Shown here piece by piece: positions 54,289-62,462 of a DNA stretch of 64,000 nt. The position numbers and the translations under genes were made by a program. Below the pieces are notes generated by a model, which was not told where the DNA came from, did no database searches, and was given only the letters and a program-made list of their open reading frames with translations. This stretch comes from Methanohalophilus portucalensis (GTDB lineage Archaea > Halobacteriota > Methanosarcinia > Methanosarcinales > Methanosarcinaceae). Numbering within the stretch: position 1 is the first letter of the stretch; the number at the start of each line of letters is the position of its first letter. The DNA is taken from contig NZ_CP017881.1 of NCBI RefSeq assembly GCF_002761295.1, positions 283,213 to 347,212 on the forward strand. The letters run 5' to 3'.

Positions 54289-54557
54289 TTGGAATAGGAG
54301 AAGCTTTAGTCTTTTTCATATTAGCAGCCGTGGTAATTTTCTTTTCCCTGGCAGCAGTGTTGGCTAAGGATATAGTAAGAGCCGCACTTGCACTCATCTT
54401 TTCGATGTTTACAGTGGCAGGCCTGTTTATCACGCTGAATGCCCAGTTTTTGGGTGTCGTACAGATCCTGGTCTATGTGGGCGCAATCGGTGTGCTGATC
54501 CTCTTTGCAGTGATGCTTACAAAGAATACAATGGGAAGTGATGATAATGGCAACTGA
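54285..54557 (+). CDS. fpoJ: F420H2 dehydrogenase subunit FpoJ, N-terminal half (J1)
   Basis: A 90-residue membrane protein equal to the N-terminal part of NuoJ/ND6: three helices with AALALIFSMFTVAGLFITLNAQFLG and ILVYVGAIGVLILFAVML. The rest of the NuoJ-like chain is encoded by the next, overlapping gene. A split J is also known in other Methanosarcinales, so it is not a fresh mutation. Confidence 0.92.
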   Translation: MIGIGEALVFFILAAVVIFFSLAAVLAKDIVRAALALIFSMFTVAGLFITLNAQFLGVVQILVYVGAIGVLILFAVMLTKNTMGSDDNGN

Positions 54558-54900
54558 TAAGCCAGATATCTGGGATTCGTTTGTACACGAGTTCAATCCC
54601 CGCAGGTTCCTTATCCGTCTTGCACACATGGAAATCCCTCCACTGGAAGTAATTGGAAGGGCATTTGCAAGGGCGGCAATTGTAGGTTTGTTCCTTGCGG
54701 TGGTCCTCGTATCCCTTTACGGGACGTCCTGGACAACAGTTGACCAGCTCCCACAGAATCTGGAAGACCAGAGTAATATTAAAGCCATAGGTACCCTGAT
54801 ATTCACTGAGTTTGTAGTACCATTCGAAATTCTTTCAATTGTACTGCTGTCTTCACTCATGGGTGCTATTTACATGGCAAAAGGAGAGGATAACCAATGA
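54547..54900 (+). CDS. fpoJ: F420H2 dehydrogenase subunit FpoJ, C-terminal half (J2)
   Basis: A 117-residue protein with two transmembrane helices (about 37-57 and 88-110), the second containing [27 protein letters not shown], which matches the C-terminal helix region of NuoJ. ATG 54547 is used; ATG 54541 and GTG 54538 are alternatives. It overlaps J1 by 11 bases and fpoK by 4. Confidence 0.88.
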   Translation: MATDKPDIWDSFVHEFNPRRFLIRLAHMEIPPLEVIGRAFARAAIVGLFLAVVLVSLYGTSWTTVDQLPQNLEDQSNIKAIGTLIFTEFVVPFEILSIVLLSSLMGAIYMAKGEDNQ

Positions 54901-55199
54901 TTCCCCTTAATTGGTATCTTGCACTTTCTGCAATAATTTTTTCCATAGGTCTCTATGGTTTCATTTCACAGAAAAACGGTATTCGTATCCTGATGTGTGT
55001 GGAACTTATGCTAAATGCAGCAAACATTAATCTTGTAGCTTTTTCCAGTTACAATGACGACATGAGCGGTCAGGTATTTGCTCTCTTCTCGATAGCACTG
55101 GCAGCAGCAGAAGCAGCAATAGGTTTCGCAATCATGATGTCCATTTACAGGATGCGGGATGCTATCAATCTTGACGAGCTTAACTTGTTGAGGTGGTAA
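54897..55199 (+). CDS. fpoK: F420H2 dehydrogenase subunit FpoK
   Basis: A NuoK/ND4L-like 100-residue protein with three helices. The two family Glu positions are seen in [18 protein letters not shown] and in the [13 protein letters not shown] stretch. The start overlaps the J2 stop (ATGA). Confidence 0.95.
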   Translation: MIPLNWYLALSAIIFSIGLYGFISQKNGIRILMCVELMLNAANINLVAFSSYNDDMSGQVFALFSIALAAAEAAIGFAIMMSIYRMRDAINLDELNLLRW

Positions 55200-55203
55200 T
55201 GAT

Positions 55204-57216
55204 ATGGCTTATGATAATTTAGCGTTTTTAATACCACTTTTACCCGCACTCGCCTTTGTAATTACCTTCTTTGTAGGTAAGAAAACCCCATATGGCGGAG
55301 CATTAATCCCGATATTCGCAATAGCAGCATCCTTTTTGATCTCTCTATTGATCACTATAGGATTGCTGCAGAACCCTGATCAGGTAATTAGCCAGTCCTA
55401 TCACTGGTTTGCAATTCTTAATCTGGGTATCCTGATAGATCCGCTTGCAGCGGTAATGCTCACAATGGTGACCTTTGTAAGTCTGCTTATTCACATCTAT
55501 TCAGTAGGCTACATGTCACATGACCCGGCCAAATCAAGATACTTTGCAGAGACCTCTCTTTTCACTGCGTCTATGTTGAGTTTGATATTGTCCGACAACA
55601 TTCTCCAGTTATTCATAAGCTGGGAACTTGTGGGTCTGTGTTCTTATCTGTTGATCGGTTTCTGGTACCAGAAGCCCAGCGCTGCTTCAGCGGCAAAGAA
55701 GGCTTTCCTCACCACGAGGATTGGAGATGTCATGTTCCTTGCAGGTATTATTGTCCTGTTTGCCGACCTTTTCAAACTGGTAAACGGCAGTATTCCCGAA
55801 GGTGTCTACCTGCTCCGCTTCGATGAGATCTTCTCATACATCCCCGAAATAGCTGCTATGAATGCAACTTTCCTGGGATTTGAGGTCAGCCATCTGACTA
55901 TAATCACCCTTCTGTTCTTCGGAGGTGCCGTTGGTAAATCCGGTCAGTTCCCGCTACATGTGTGGCTGCCTGATGCAATGGAAGGCCCAACAACAGTTTC
56001 GGCTCTTATCCATGCTGCAACAATGGTTACAGCCGGTGTCTATCTGGTTGCAAGAACTTTCCCCATGTTCATCGCTGCACCACAATCTCTCATAATAGTG
56101 GCATATGTGGGCGCTTTCACTGCACTGTTTGCCGCAACAATGGGAATTGTGATGAATGATCTGAAACGGGTACTTGCTTATTCTACCATCAGTCAGCTTG
56201 GTTACATGATGCTGGGATTGGGGATGGGAGCAGTCATCGGTGCAGAAGCAGTCGGTGTATCTATATTCCACCTTGTCAGCCACGCATTCTTCAAGGCACT
56301 TCTTTTCCTTTGTGCCGGTAGTGTGATCCATGCTGTGGGAACCCATGATATGAGGGAACTCGGTGGTGTGGCAAAGGTCATGCCGATAACAGCAGCAACA
56401 ATGGTAGCTGCATCTCTTGCCCTTGCGGGCTTTGGTATACCCGGAACCTCTATAGGAAGTACTGGTTTCTTCAGTAAAGATCCAATAATTGAAAATGCGT
56501 ATCTCTTCGGGGAGCATGCAGGAAACTGGTTCCCATACCTCTTTGCAATCGTGGCAGCACTGCTTACTTCACTCTACATATTCAGGTTGCTGTTCATGAC
56601 ATTTGCCGGAAAACCCAGGACCAATTACGGTGGACATGAATCTCCTGCATCAATGACAGTTCCGCTTTCCATACTGGGTATACTTGCCCTGATTTTCGGA
56701 GCTATCGTTGTTGAGCCATTTAACAAGTTCGTAAGCGGTACTTTTGTGAACAATTTTGTTAACATGGATATCCCTGCTCTGGCAGAGGTGGGTAACTATG
56801 AACTTGCCCATCATGCAGGCCACGAGCCACTGCTCATCCTGTGGATGCCTGTTATCGTTGCAATCATCGGTCTGTTGATCGCCTTTGTGATCTACTATCA
56901 GAAAGCAATAGACATGAGCAGGTTTGTTTCAAAAGATAATGTTGTTTACAAACTCCTCTACAACCGCTACTATCAGAATGAGATATTCACCCAGCTCTTT
57001 GCTGTCAAGTTTGTCTATGAAGGTCTTGCTATGGCAGGTTATCACATAGACAGGTTTATTGACGGTATTGTCAACGTAATAAGTTACCTGACAATAGAGG
57101 CAGGGGATTCCTTCAGGAAGATACAGACAGGAGTTATACAGCACTACTCGGTGGCTGTCATTACGGGAGTAAGTCTCCTGGTAATATTGATCAAGCTAGT
57201 CATGGAGGTCTTCTAA
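55204..57216 (+). CDS. fpoL: F420H2 dehydrogenase subunit FpoL
   Basis: A NuoL/ND5-like antiporter-type proton-pumping subunit, 670 residues with about 16 helices and the long lateral helix at the C-terminal end. ISWELVGLCSYLLIGFWY carries the key Glu, and VGKSGQFPLHVWLPDAMEGPTTVSALIHAATMV the key Lys/His. The last third holds the amphipathic stretch and final anchor. Confidence 0.96.
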   Translation: MAYDNLAFLIPLLPALAFVITFFVGKKTPYGGALIPIFAIAASFLISLLITIGLLQNPDQVISQSYHWFAILNLGILIDPLAAVMLTMVTFVSLLIHIYSVGYMSHDPAKSRYFAETSLFTASMLSLILSDNILQLFISWELVGLCSYLLIGFWYQKPSAASAAKKAFLTTRIGDVMFLAGIIVLFADLFKLVNGSIPEGVYLLRFDEIFSYIPEIAAMNATFLGFEVSHLTIITLLFFGGAVGKSGQFPLHVWLPDAMEGPTTVSALIHAATMVTAGVYLVARTFPMFIAAPQSLIIVAYVGAFTALFAATMGIVMNDLKRVLAYSTISQLGYMMLGLGMGAVIGAEAVGVSIFHLVSHAFFKALLFLCAGSVIHAVGTHDMRELGGVAKVMPITAATMVAASLALAGFGIPGTSIGSTGFFSKDPIIENAYLFGEHAGNWFPYLFAIVAALLTSLYIFRLLFMTFAGKPRTNYGGHESPASMTVPLSILGILALIFGAIVVEPFNKFVSGTFVNNFVNMDIPALAEVGNYELAHHAGHEPLLILWMPVIVAIIGLLIAFVIYYQKAIDMSRFVSKDNVVYKLLYNRYYQNEIFTQLFAVKFVYEGLAMAGYHIDRFIDGIVNVISYLTIEAGDSFRKIQTGVIQHYSVAVITGVSLLVILIKLVMEVF

Positions 57217-58703
57217 TGTTGCCGGTATTATCACTCATAGTGCTGATTCCTCTATTGTTCTCAGCATTTGCATTCCTTACTAAGAAAAGGGAACAAGCTC
57301 GTGTGGTGGCCCTTATGGGTACACTTATCACCCTGATATTGACCCTTTACATGTATTTCAGCTTCGACAGTTCATCAGCTGCGATGCAGTTTGAGGAATT
57401 GGCAAGCTGGATTCCAAGTCTTGGTATAAACTACCATCTTGGTGTCGATGGCGTCTCAATGCCCCTTATATTGCTCAATGCAATCGTAATCCCACTGCTA
57501 ATACTGTTCACCTGGGATGATGTCAGATCAACTCCCAACAGGTTCTATGGTCTGATCCTGGCAATGCAGGGAGCAGTTATCGGTGTATTCGTTTCCCTGG
57601 ATTTCTTCCTCTTCTATGTATTCTGGGAACTTACACTGATCCCGCTGTTCTTCATGGTGAACATATGGGGCGGTCCGAATAAGAGACATGCTTCAATCAA
57701 ATTCTTTATTTACACCCACGTGGCTTCCCTGGTGATGCTTCTGGGTATCTTTGGACTTTACTTTGCTGCCTGGGACCAGACAGGTGTGGCAAATATGGGT
57801 ATTGCTCATCTTATGAGCCAGTTCCCGATGATCGGGTCAGGTATTGCCAGAGATGCAATATTCCTTGCACTTCTCTTCGGTTTCCTGGTGAAACTTCCAA
57901 TAGTACCATTCCATTCCTGGTTGCCTGATGCTTATGCAGAGGCACCGACTGCTGGCAGTGTACTATTCATCCTGCTCAAGATCGCAGGCTACGGAATCTT
58001 CCGTGTTATCCTGCCAATGCTTCCTGCTACAGGAACCCCGGATATGATGATTACAATCTTGGGATTGCTTGGTTCTGTAAGTATTGTGTATGGTGCATTC
58101 CTGGCACTGTCACAGAAGGATCTAAAGAGAATGGTTGCTTATTCCAGTGTAAGCCACATGGGATTTGTGGCCCTGGGAGCTGCAGGTCTTGTTGCACTGT
58201 CCATTTCAGGAGCAATGTTCCAGCAATTCTCCCACGGTTTGATCATGAGTATCATGTTCATGTCCGTAGGAGTGATTCAGGCATCTACCGGTACCAGGAT
58301 CATCAATGACCTGGGAGGCCTTGCTACCAAAATGCCCAAACTGGCGGTTATAATGATGCTGGCTTTCATGGCATCTCTCGGATTGCCAGGTTTGACCGGT
58401 TTCATCGCCGAATTCATGGTTTTCACTTTCAGTTACGTGAATGTGCCAACATTTGTAATACTCGCACTGTTTGGTGTAGTCATAACTGCTGGTTACCATC
58501 TCTGGGCAATGCAAAGAACTATGTTTGGAGTCTATAATGGAAAGATTGGAGAGGTCTTAGACCTGTCCAACGTACAGACCTTCTCCATGGCAGTTATAGC
58601 CCTGCTGGTACTGTACTTTGGATTGAACCCAAGTCCGGTGCTGGATATGATGATTACAGGTTCGAATGAAATAGTCAGCCTTATGGCTGCAATGGGGGTG
58701 TAA
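57216..58703 (+). CDS. fpoM: F420H2 dehydrogenase subunit FpoM
   Basis: A NuoM/ND4-like antiporter-type subunit, 495 residues with about 14 helices. FYVFWELTLIPLFFMVNIWGG has the essential Glu, and VKLPIVPFHSWLPDAYAEAPTAGSVLF the Lys and trans-membrane loop. The start overlaps the fpoL stop by one base (TAATG). Confidence 0.96.
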   Translation: MLPVLSLIVLIPLLFSAFAFLTKKREQARVVALMGTLITLILTLYMYFSFDSSSAAMQFEELASWIPSLGINYHLGVDGVSMPLILLNAIVIPLLILFTWDDVRSTPNRFYGLILAMQGAVIGVFVSLDFFLFYVFWELTLIPLFFMVNIWGGPNKRHASIKFFIYTHVASLVMLLGIFGLYFAAWDQTGVANMGIAHLMSQFPMIGSGIARDAIFLALLFGFLVKLPIVPFHSWLPDAYAEAPTAGSVLFILLKIAGYGIFRVILPMLPATGTPDMMITILGLLGSVSIVYGAFLALSQKDLKRMVAYSSVSHMGFVALGAAGLVALSISGAMFQQFSHGLIMSIMFMSVGVIQASTGTRIINDLGGLATKMPKLAVIMMLAFMASLGLPGLTGFIAEFMVFTFSYVNVPTFVILALFGVVITAGYHLWAMQRTMFGVYNGKIGEVLDLSNVQTFSMAVIALLVLYFGLNPSPVLDMMITGSNEIVSLMAAMGV

Positions 58704-58705
58704 GA

Positions 58706-60157
58706 ATGGTAGATTTGATGTTACTTGCACCTGAGATTATAGTTGCATTGACTGGATTGATCGTACTCACGATTGGTATTTTCATGGGTTCGTCATCCAA
58801 AAACGTACTTGGCTATATTGCAACAGCAGGCTGTCTGGCAGCCCTTGCAATGGTGATCGGCAACTTCAATGCTTCTGCATTGATGTTTTCCGATACTCTG
58901 AGTGTGGACCCCCTTTCCCAGTTCTTTAAACTGGTATTTTTGGTGGTTGCTCTTATTGTGTCCATTGCATCTATCAAGTACACTGAAGACAATACAGACA
59001 CGGAAATCTTCTATGCCCTTGTGCTGTTTGCCACCTTCGGTATGATGTTTGTGGCATCTGCCAATGACCTCATGGTTCTTTTTGTGGCCTTTGAACTGGC
59101 AAGTATAGCAACTTATGCCCTTGCCGGATTTGAGAAGAAGAATCCCCGGTCTGTCGAAGCATCTATGAAATACCTGCTTATGGGTGCTCTCTCAGCGGCC
59201 CTGTTGCTTATGGGAATATCCTTTGTTTATGGTGCAACTGGTACCACATCCATTCCGGGCATCGCCCAGAATATGGATGTATTGGCCTCCAATGCAATCG
59301 GTTTACTTGCAATAGTACTCCTTATAGCAGGTTTTGGTTTCAAGATTGCTCTTGTACCATTCCACATGTGGGCTCCGGACACCTACCAGGGTTCACCTTC
59401 TGTTGTATCGGCTCTTCTGGCCGCAGGCTCTAAGAAGATGGCATTTGTTGCTGCATTCAAGGTATTCATAGTAGCCCTTCTGGCAATCCAGGCTGACTGG
59501 AGGATGGCATTTGCGATACTGGCAGTAATTACCATGACCTACGGTAACCTCGTGGCCCTGTCCCAGAGAAGTGTGAAACGTATGCTCGCATATTCCTCTA
59601 TTGCACAGGCAGGCTACATTTCAATGGCATTTGTTGTCCTGACCCCGATGGCACTGACCGGAGGTATACTCTATACCCTTTCCCATGGTTTCATGAAAGC
59701 CGGTGCTTTCATAGCGACTGCCGTTGTAGTCTACATGGTTATAAAGGAAAAGAGGGATACGGAAATCCCGGACCACCTTGATAACTTCAAGGGACTGGGT
59801 AAGAAAATGCCAATAACTGCACTGTGTCTTACTGTATTTGTACTTGCACTTGCAGGAATTCCGCCAACAGCAGGTTATATGAGTAAGTTCATCCTGTTCT
59901 CCTCGACTATTCAGTCAGGAATGGTATGGCTTGCAATAATAGCAATCTTGAACAGTGCACTTTCCCTGTACTATTATGCAAGGCTTGTACGTTACATGTA
60001 TGCAATGCCCCATGAAGGTGAAAAAGTATCCGAGCCTGTTCCCTATGTAGCAGCTCTTCTGATCTCCCTTGTGGGTGTAATGGCTATTGGTCTGTGGCCA
60101 GAGCCATTCGTTGAAATTGCAATGCAGGCAGCCAGTGTACTTGTCGGAGGTATCTAA
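58706..60157 (+). CDS. fpoN: F420H2 dehydrogenase subunit FpoN
   Basis: A NuoN/ND2-like antiporter-type subunit, 483 residues with about 14 helices. LFVAFELASIATYALAGFEKK and KIALVPFHMWAPDTYQGSPS are the family landmarks. It starts 2 bases after fpoM, so L, M and N form a coupled set. Confidence 0.96.
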   Translation: MVDLMLLAPEIIVALTGLIVLTIGIFMGSSSKNVLGYIATAGCLAALAMVIGNFNASALMFSDTLSVDPLSQFFKLVFLVVALIVSIASIKYTEDNTDTEIFYALVLFATFGMMFVASANDLMVLFVAFELASIATYALAGFEKKNPRSVEASMKYLLMGALSAALLLMGISFVYGATGTTSIPGIAQNMDVLASNAIGLLAIVLLIAGFGFKIALVPFHMWAPDTYQGSPSVVSALLAAGSKKMAFVAAFKVFIVALLAIQADWRMAFAILAVITMTYGNLVALSQRSVKRMLAYSSIAQAGYISMAFVVLTPMALTGGILYTLSHGFMKAGAFIATAVVVYMVIKEKRDTEIPDHLDNFKGLGKKMPITALCLTVFVLALAGIPPTAGYMSKFILFSSTIQSGMVWLAIIAILNSALSLYYYARLVRYMYAMPHEGEKVSEPVPYVAALLISLVGVMAIGLWPEPFVEIAMQAASVLVGGI

Positions 60158-60158
60158 T

Positions 60159-60521
60159 ATGGCAGATTGTGATCTATGTGGTGTGTCAATACCCACCGTT
60201 TGTCCGATAAAAGTGTTTGAACCCCGGTTCGAACACTCTTATCCCGAAGGAATCTGGAAAGGTCTTTGCGAAAAATGTCTTGACTCTGCAAAAGGCACAT
60301 TTGACGAAAAAAGAGATGAGGAAGGAAAATGCGTTCCCGGCAATAAATTCGATAAATGTGATCTATGCGGAACCACATGCCAGCTCTATGACATAGATGT
60401 TTTTGTTCCCTCTTTCAAGAATGTATATGATGAAGAGGTAAGACATCTCTGCAGGCGCTGTCTTGAAAGCTGCAATGAAGCCTATGACAGGAAAGATGAG
60501 TGTTTTGGAGAACACCACTAA
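60159..60521 (+). CDS. fpoO: F420H2 dehydrogenase subunit FpoO
   Basis: A 120-residue Cys-rich protein specific to Fpo of methanogens, with CxxC-type sets (CDLCG at both ends, CEKC, CRRC). It is built as two similar halves, each beginning CDLCG and carrying a Cys pair about 40 residues later (CEKC, CRRC), so an internal duplication is likely. It probably binds an Fe-S cluster; its exact role is not established. GGAGG lies before ATG 60159. Last gene of the operon. Confidence 0.9.
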   Translation: MADCDLCGVSIPTVCPIKVFEPRFEHSYPEGIWKGLCEKCLDSAKGTFDEKRDEEGKCVPGNKFDKCDLCGTTCQLYDIDVFVPSFKNVYDEEVRHLCRRCLESCNEAYDRKDECFGEHH

Positions 60522-60553
60522 AAGGGGATTCTCCCCCTTTACCTAATTTTTTT
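60521..60553. terminator. Terminator of the fpo operon
   Basis: AAAGGGG (60521-60527) and CCCCTTT (60534-60540) form a 7-base-pair stem beginning in the fpoO stop codon. Seven T follow at 60547-60553. The convergent gene ends at 60552, so the T run overlaps its last bases. Confidence 0.65.
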
Positions 60554-61490
60554 AAACTATACTGAGCAATATTACCAGTATTGTAAACCGTATCAGTATA
60601 CTCATTCCGGTTGATATTGTTACTATTTTTACACCCAGTTTTGGACCGAATATAGAAATATATCTTGGCAACAGAGTCCTTATGCTGAATATCGGCAGCA
60701 TGAACATGCTTCCAAGCATTATGACGATCATGGCCTGCAGGTAGGATATACTTCCCTCGCCGATCATGGGGCCAAGCAATGACACTCCCAATATGGGGCT
60801 AGCAATATAAGTTGTCAGGGGAATGATGCTTTCTGAAGGAATCCCAAATAGATCAGCCAGAGGTAATACACTGAATATCTCAAAGAAGCCTTGATCCCTC
60901 AGTGCAAAAACAAGGGTTGTCATACCCAGATATATTGTGGCAATCTTGAAGAAAAGTTTCTTTTCTTTTTTGAAACTTGCTTTCATTGCTTCCTTTAATG
61001 GAGGTCTGTTCCCGTTATGTCCGTCATCAAGTGTACAGCTTTTTTGTTCCTTTATCCAGAATTTGCTCAATATAATAACAACTGAAAACTTTACAACGGC
61101 TGATATAATGAATACCATTACGTAGAATCCACCGACTATAGGCCCCAGTGCAGGTAATATTATAGGAATCTGATACGTTATTATTCCCCTTACATAGGCG
61201 GGCGTACTGTTGAGGAGGGCACATAGTATTGCCTCCCTGTCATTAACGCACCCTTTATCCTTTGCCTGGACCACCATGCTGTTTGCAGCAGCTGTTGATC
61301 CAATAGCAACTAAAAAAGCACTTCCGCAGGACTCGGGCAGATTGGTGTGCTTAAGCAGAGGCCTTGTGAGGCGGGATAATTTTTTCATCAGCCCCAGTTC
61401 TATAAGGAGCCCGGCACCCCATAATCCGATAAAGATCATTATAAGTATGGGGACTGCAAAATCAAGAACCCTTAATAGCAGGTCGATCAT
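60552..61490 (-). CDS. Nucleoside-recognition (Gate) domain membrane protein
   Basis: A 312-residue integral membrane protein with Gate/nucleoside-recognition domains (PF07670), related to spore maturation proteins A/B and to the core of concentrative nucleoside and FeoB-type transporters. There are about eight helices; VAIGSTAAANSMVVQAKDKG and LLNSTPAYVRGIITYQIP mark the first Gate domain, and MIGEGSISYLQAMIVIMLGSMFM the second. Substrate is unknown. It is convergent with fpo and shares the terminator region. Confidence 0.85.
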   Translation of the reverse strand: MIDLLLRVLDFAVPILIMIFIGLWGAGLLIELGLMKKLSRLTRPLLKHTNLPESCGSAFLVAIGSTAAANSMVVQAKDKGCVNDREAILCALLNSTPAYVRGIITYQIPIILPALGPIVGGFYVMVFIISAVVKFSVVIILSKFWIKEQKSCTLDDGHNGNRPPLKEAMKASFKKEKKLFFKIATIYLGMTTLVFALRDQGFFEIFSVLPLADLFGIPSESIIPLTTYIASPILGVSLLGPMIGEGSISYLQAMIVIMLGSMFMLPIFSIRTLLPRYISIFGPKLGVKIVTISTGMSILIRFTILVILLSIV

Positions 61491-61594
61491 ATCATTTTAG
61501 ATAGGAATCCCTGTAAATTAATCTATTTATCCCCTTTTGTATTAATACCAGAAGTTTGATATTATTGGTAATAATATCTGGAGATGTGAATGTC

Positions 61595-61777
61595 ATGAAA
61601 AAAGAAATGATGAACATTCTTGCCTGTCCCCTTTGCAAAGGGGAGCTAGTTCTAAATATAAGCAGTGATGATGGGGAAGAGGTTATTAGTGGTACCCTTT
61701 ATTGTGCTGCATGTGACGAATATTATCCCATCGAGGAAGGCATTCCCAATATGCTTCCTCCTGAAATGAGAGACTAA
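61595..61777 (+). CDS. Trm112-like zinc-binding protein
   Basis: A 60-residue Trm112 family protein (PF03966). The N-terminal zinc knuckle is ILACPLCKGEL, the second pair LYCAACDEYYPIEEGIPNMLPPE, which is the family's closing signature. Trm112 proteins activate methyltransferases acting on tRNA, rRNA or release factor. ATG 61595 is preferred; the in-frame ATT-rich start further up (61556) would add a hydrophobic tail without a family match. It is followed by a membrane protein gene after 15 bases. Confidence 0.88.
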   Translation: MKKEMMNILACPLCKGELVLNISSDDGEEVISGTLYCAACDEYYPIEEGIPNMLPPEMRD

Positions 61778-61792
61778 ACAGGTGAATCCCCA

Positions 61793-62449
61793 TTGCAACA
61801 GATACATATCAACAGACTCGGTGTAAATTCCATTGAATTTGATATTCCTTCTGTTGAGGTCTCCCTCTCTCCAGGTGGAGAACAGAGTTTTGAGATAGTG
61901 ATTATCAACTATGGTTCGCCTACTCATGTCAATTTTTCCATTTCCGAAAATCTGGATGGTTATGTAACCTTCCTTGATGACAATCCTTATGTGACCCATG
62001 AAGAATATGTACCAGTTGTTGTCAGGATTCCTCATGAAGGCAGGGTATTCAGTAGTGGCACGATTTTTGTTACCATGGGATATGGCTCCAAAACAGAATC
62101 ATTTGGTATAAACATAGGCCAGAAGGACAATGTGCGAATCCCTGTAGAAGAAGAACCTAAAATTGAACCTGTCCATATTCCTTCCCCTCCTTCTTCTGCA
62201 TCAAAGGCTAAATGGAACATGGATTTTGGCCAGTTCCTTAAGAAATCCATCACTCCGAATGATATGAAACTAGTCATCCTTCTGTTTATGTTAATTGGTT
62301 TCCTCTTTGGTGCCTATTATGTAATATCATCTGTTAACCTGAATCCTGCTGGTTTTTCAACCAGTTTTTATACATCTCTGGCAATTGCTATTCTTCTGAC
62401 TTTATTATTTGCTTATATGTTAACCAAACTACCTGTTTTCAGGAAATAA
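61793..62449 (+). CDS. Membrane protein with Ig-like outer domain (TTG start)
   Basis: A 218-residue protein. Residues 1-115 are beta-rich and hydrophilic ([23 protein letters not shown] resembles archaeal Ig-like adhesion domains). A Pro-rich linker (about 125-140) is followed by two transmembrane segments at about 160-182 and 192-212. The start is TTG 61793 with GGTGA 7 bases before it; no ATG is near. It lies between the Trm112-like gene and pyrG (13 bases), all on one strand. No function assigned. Confidence 0.72.
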   Translation: MQQIHINRLGVNSIEFDIPSVEVSLSPGGEQSFEIVIINYGSPTHVNFSISENLDGYVTFLDDNPYVTHEEYVPVVVRIPHEGRVFSSGTIFVTMGYGSKTESFGINIGQKDNVRIPVEEEPKIEPVHIPSPPSSASKAKWNMDFGQFLKKSITPNDMKLVILLFMLIGFLFGAYYVISSVNLNPAGFSTSFYTSLAIAILLTLLFAYMLTKLPVFRK

Positions 62450-62462
62450 CGAGGTACTTAGA

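Noticed and set aside
55954..56517. A 187-codon minus-strand frame inside fpoL rich in His and Cys
   Set aside because: The composition reflects the reverse complement of hydrophobic membrane codons; fpoL is intact on the other strand.
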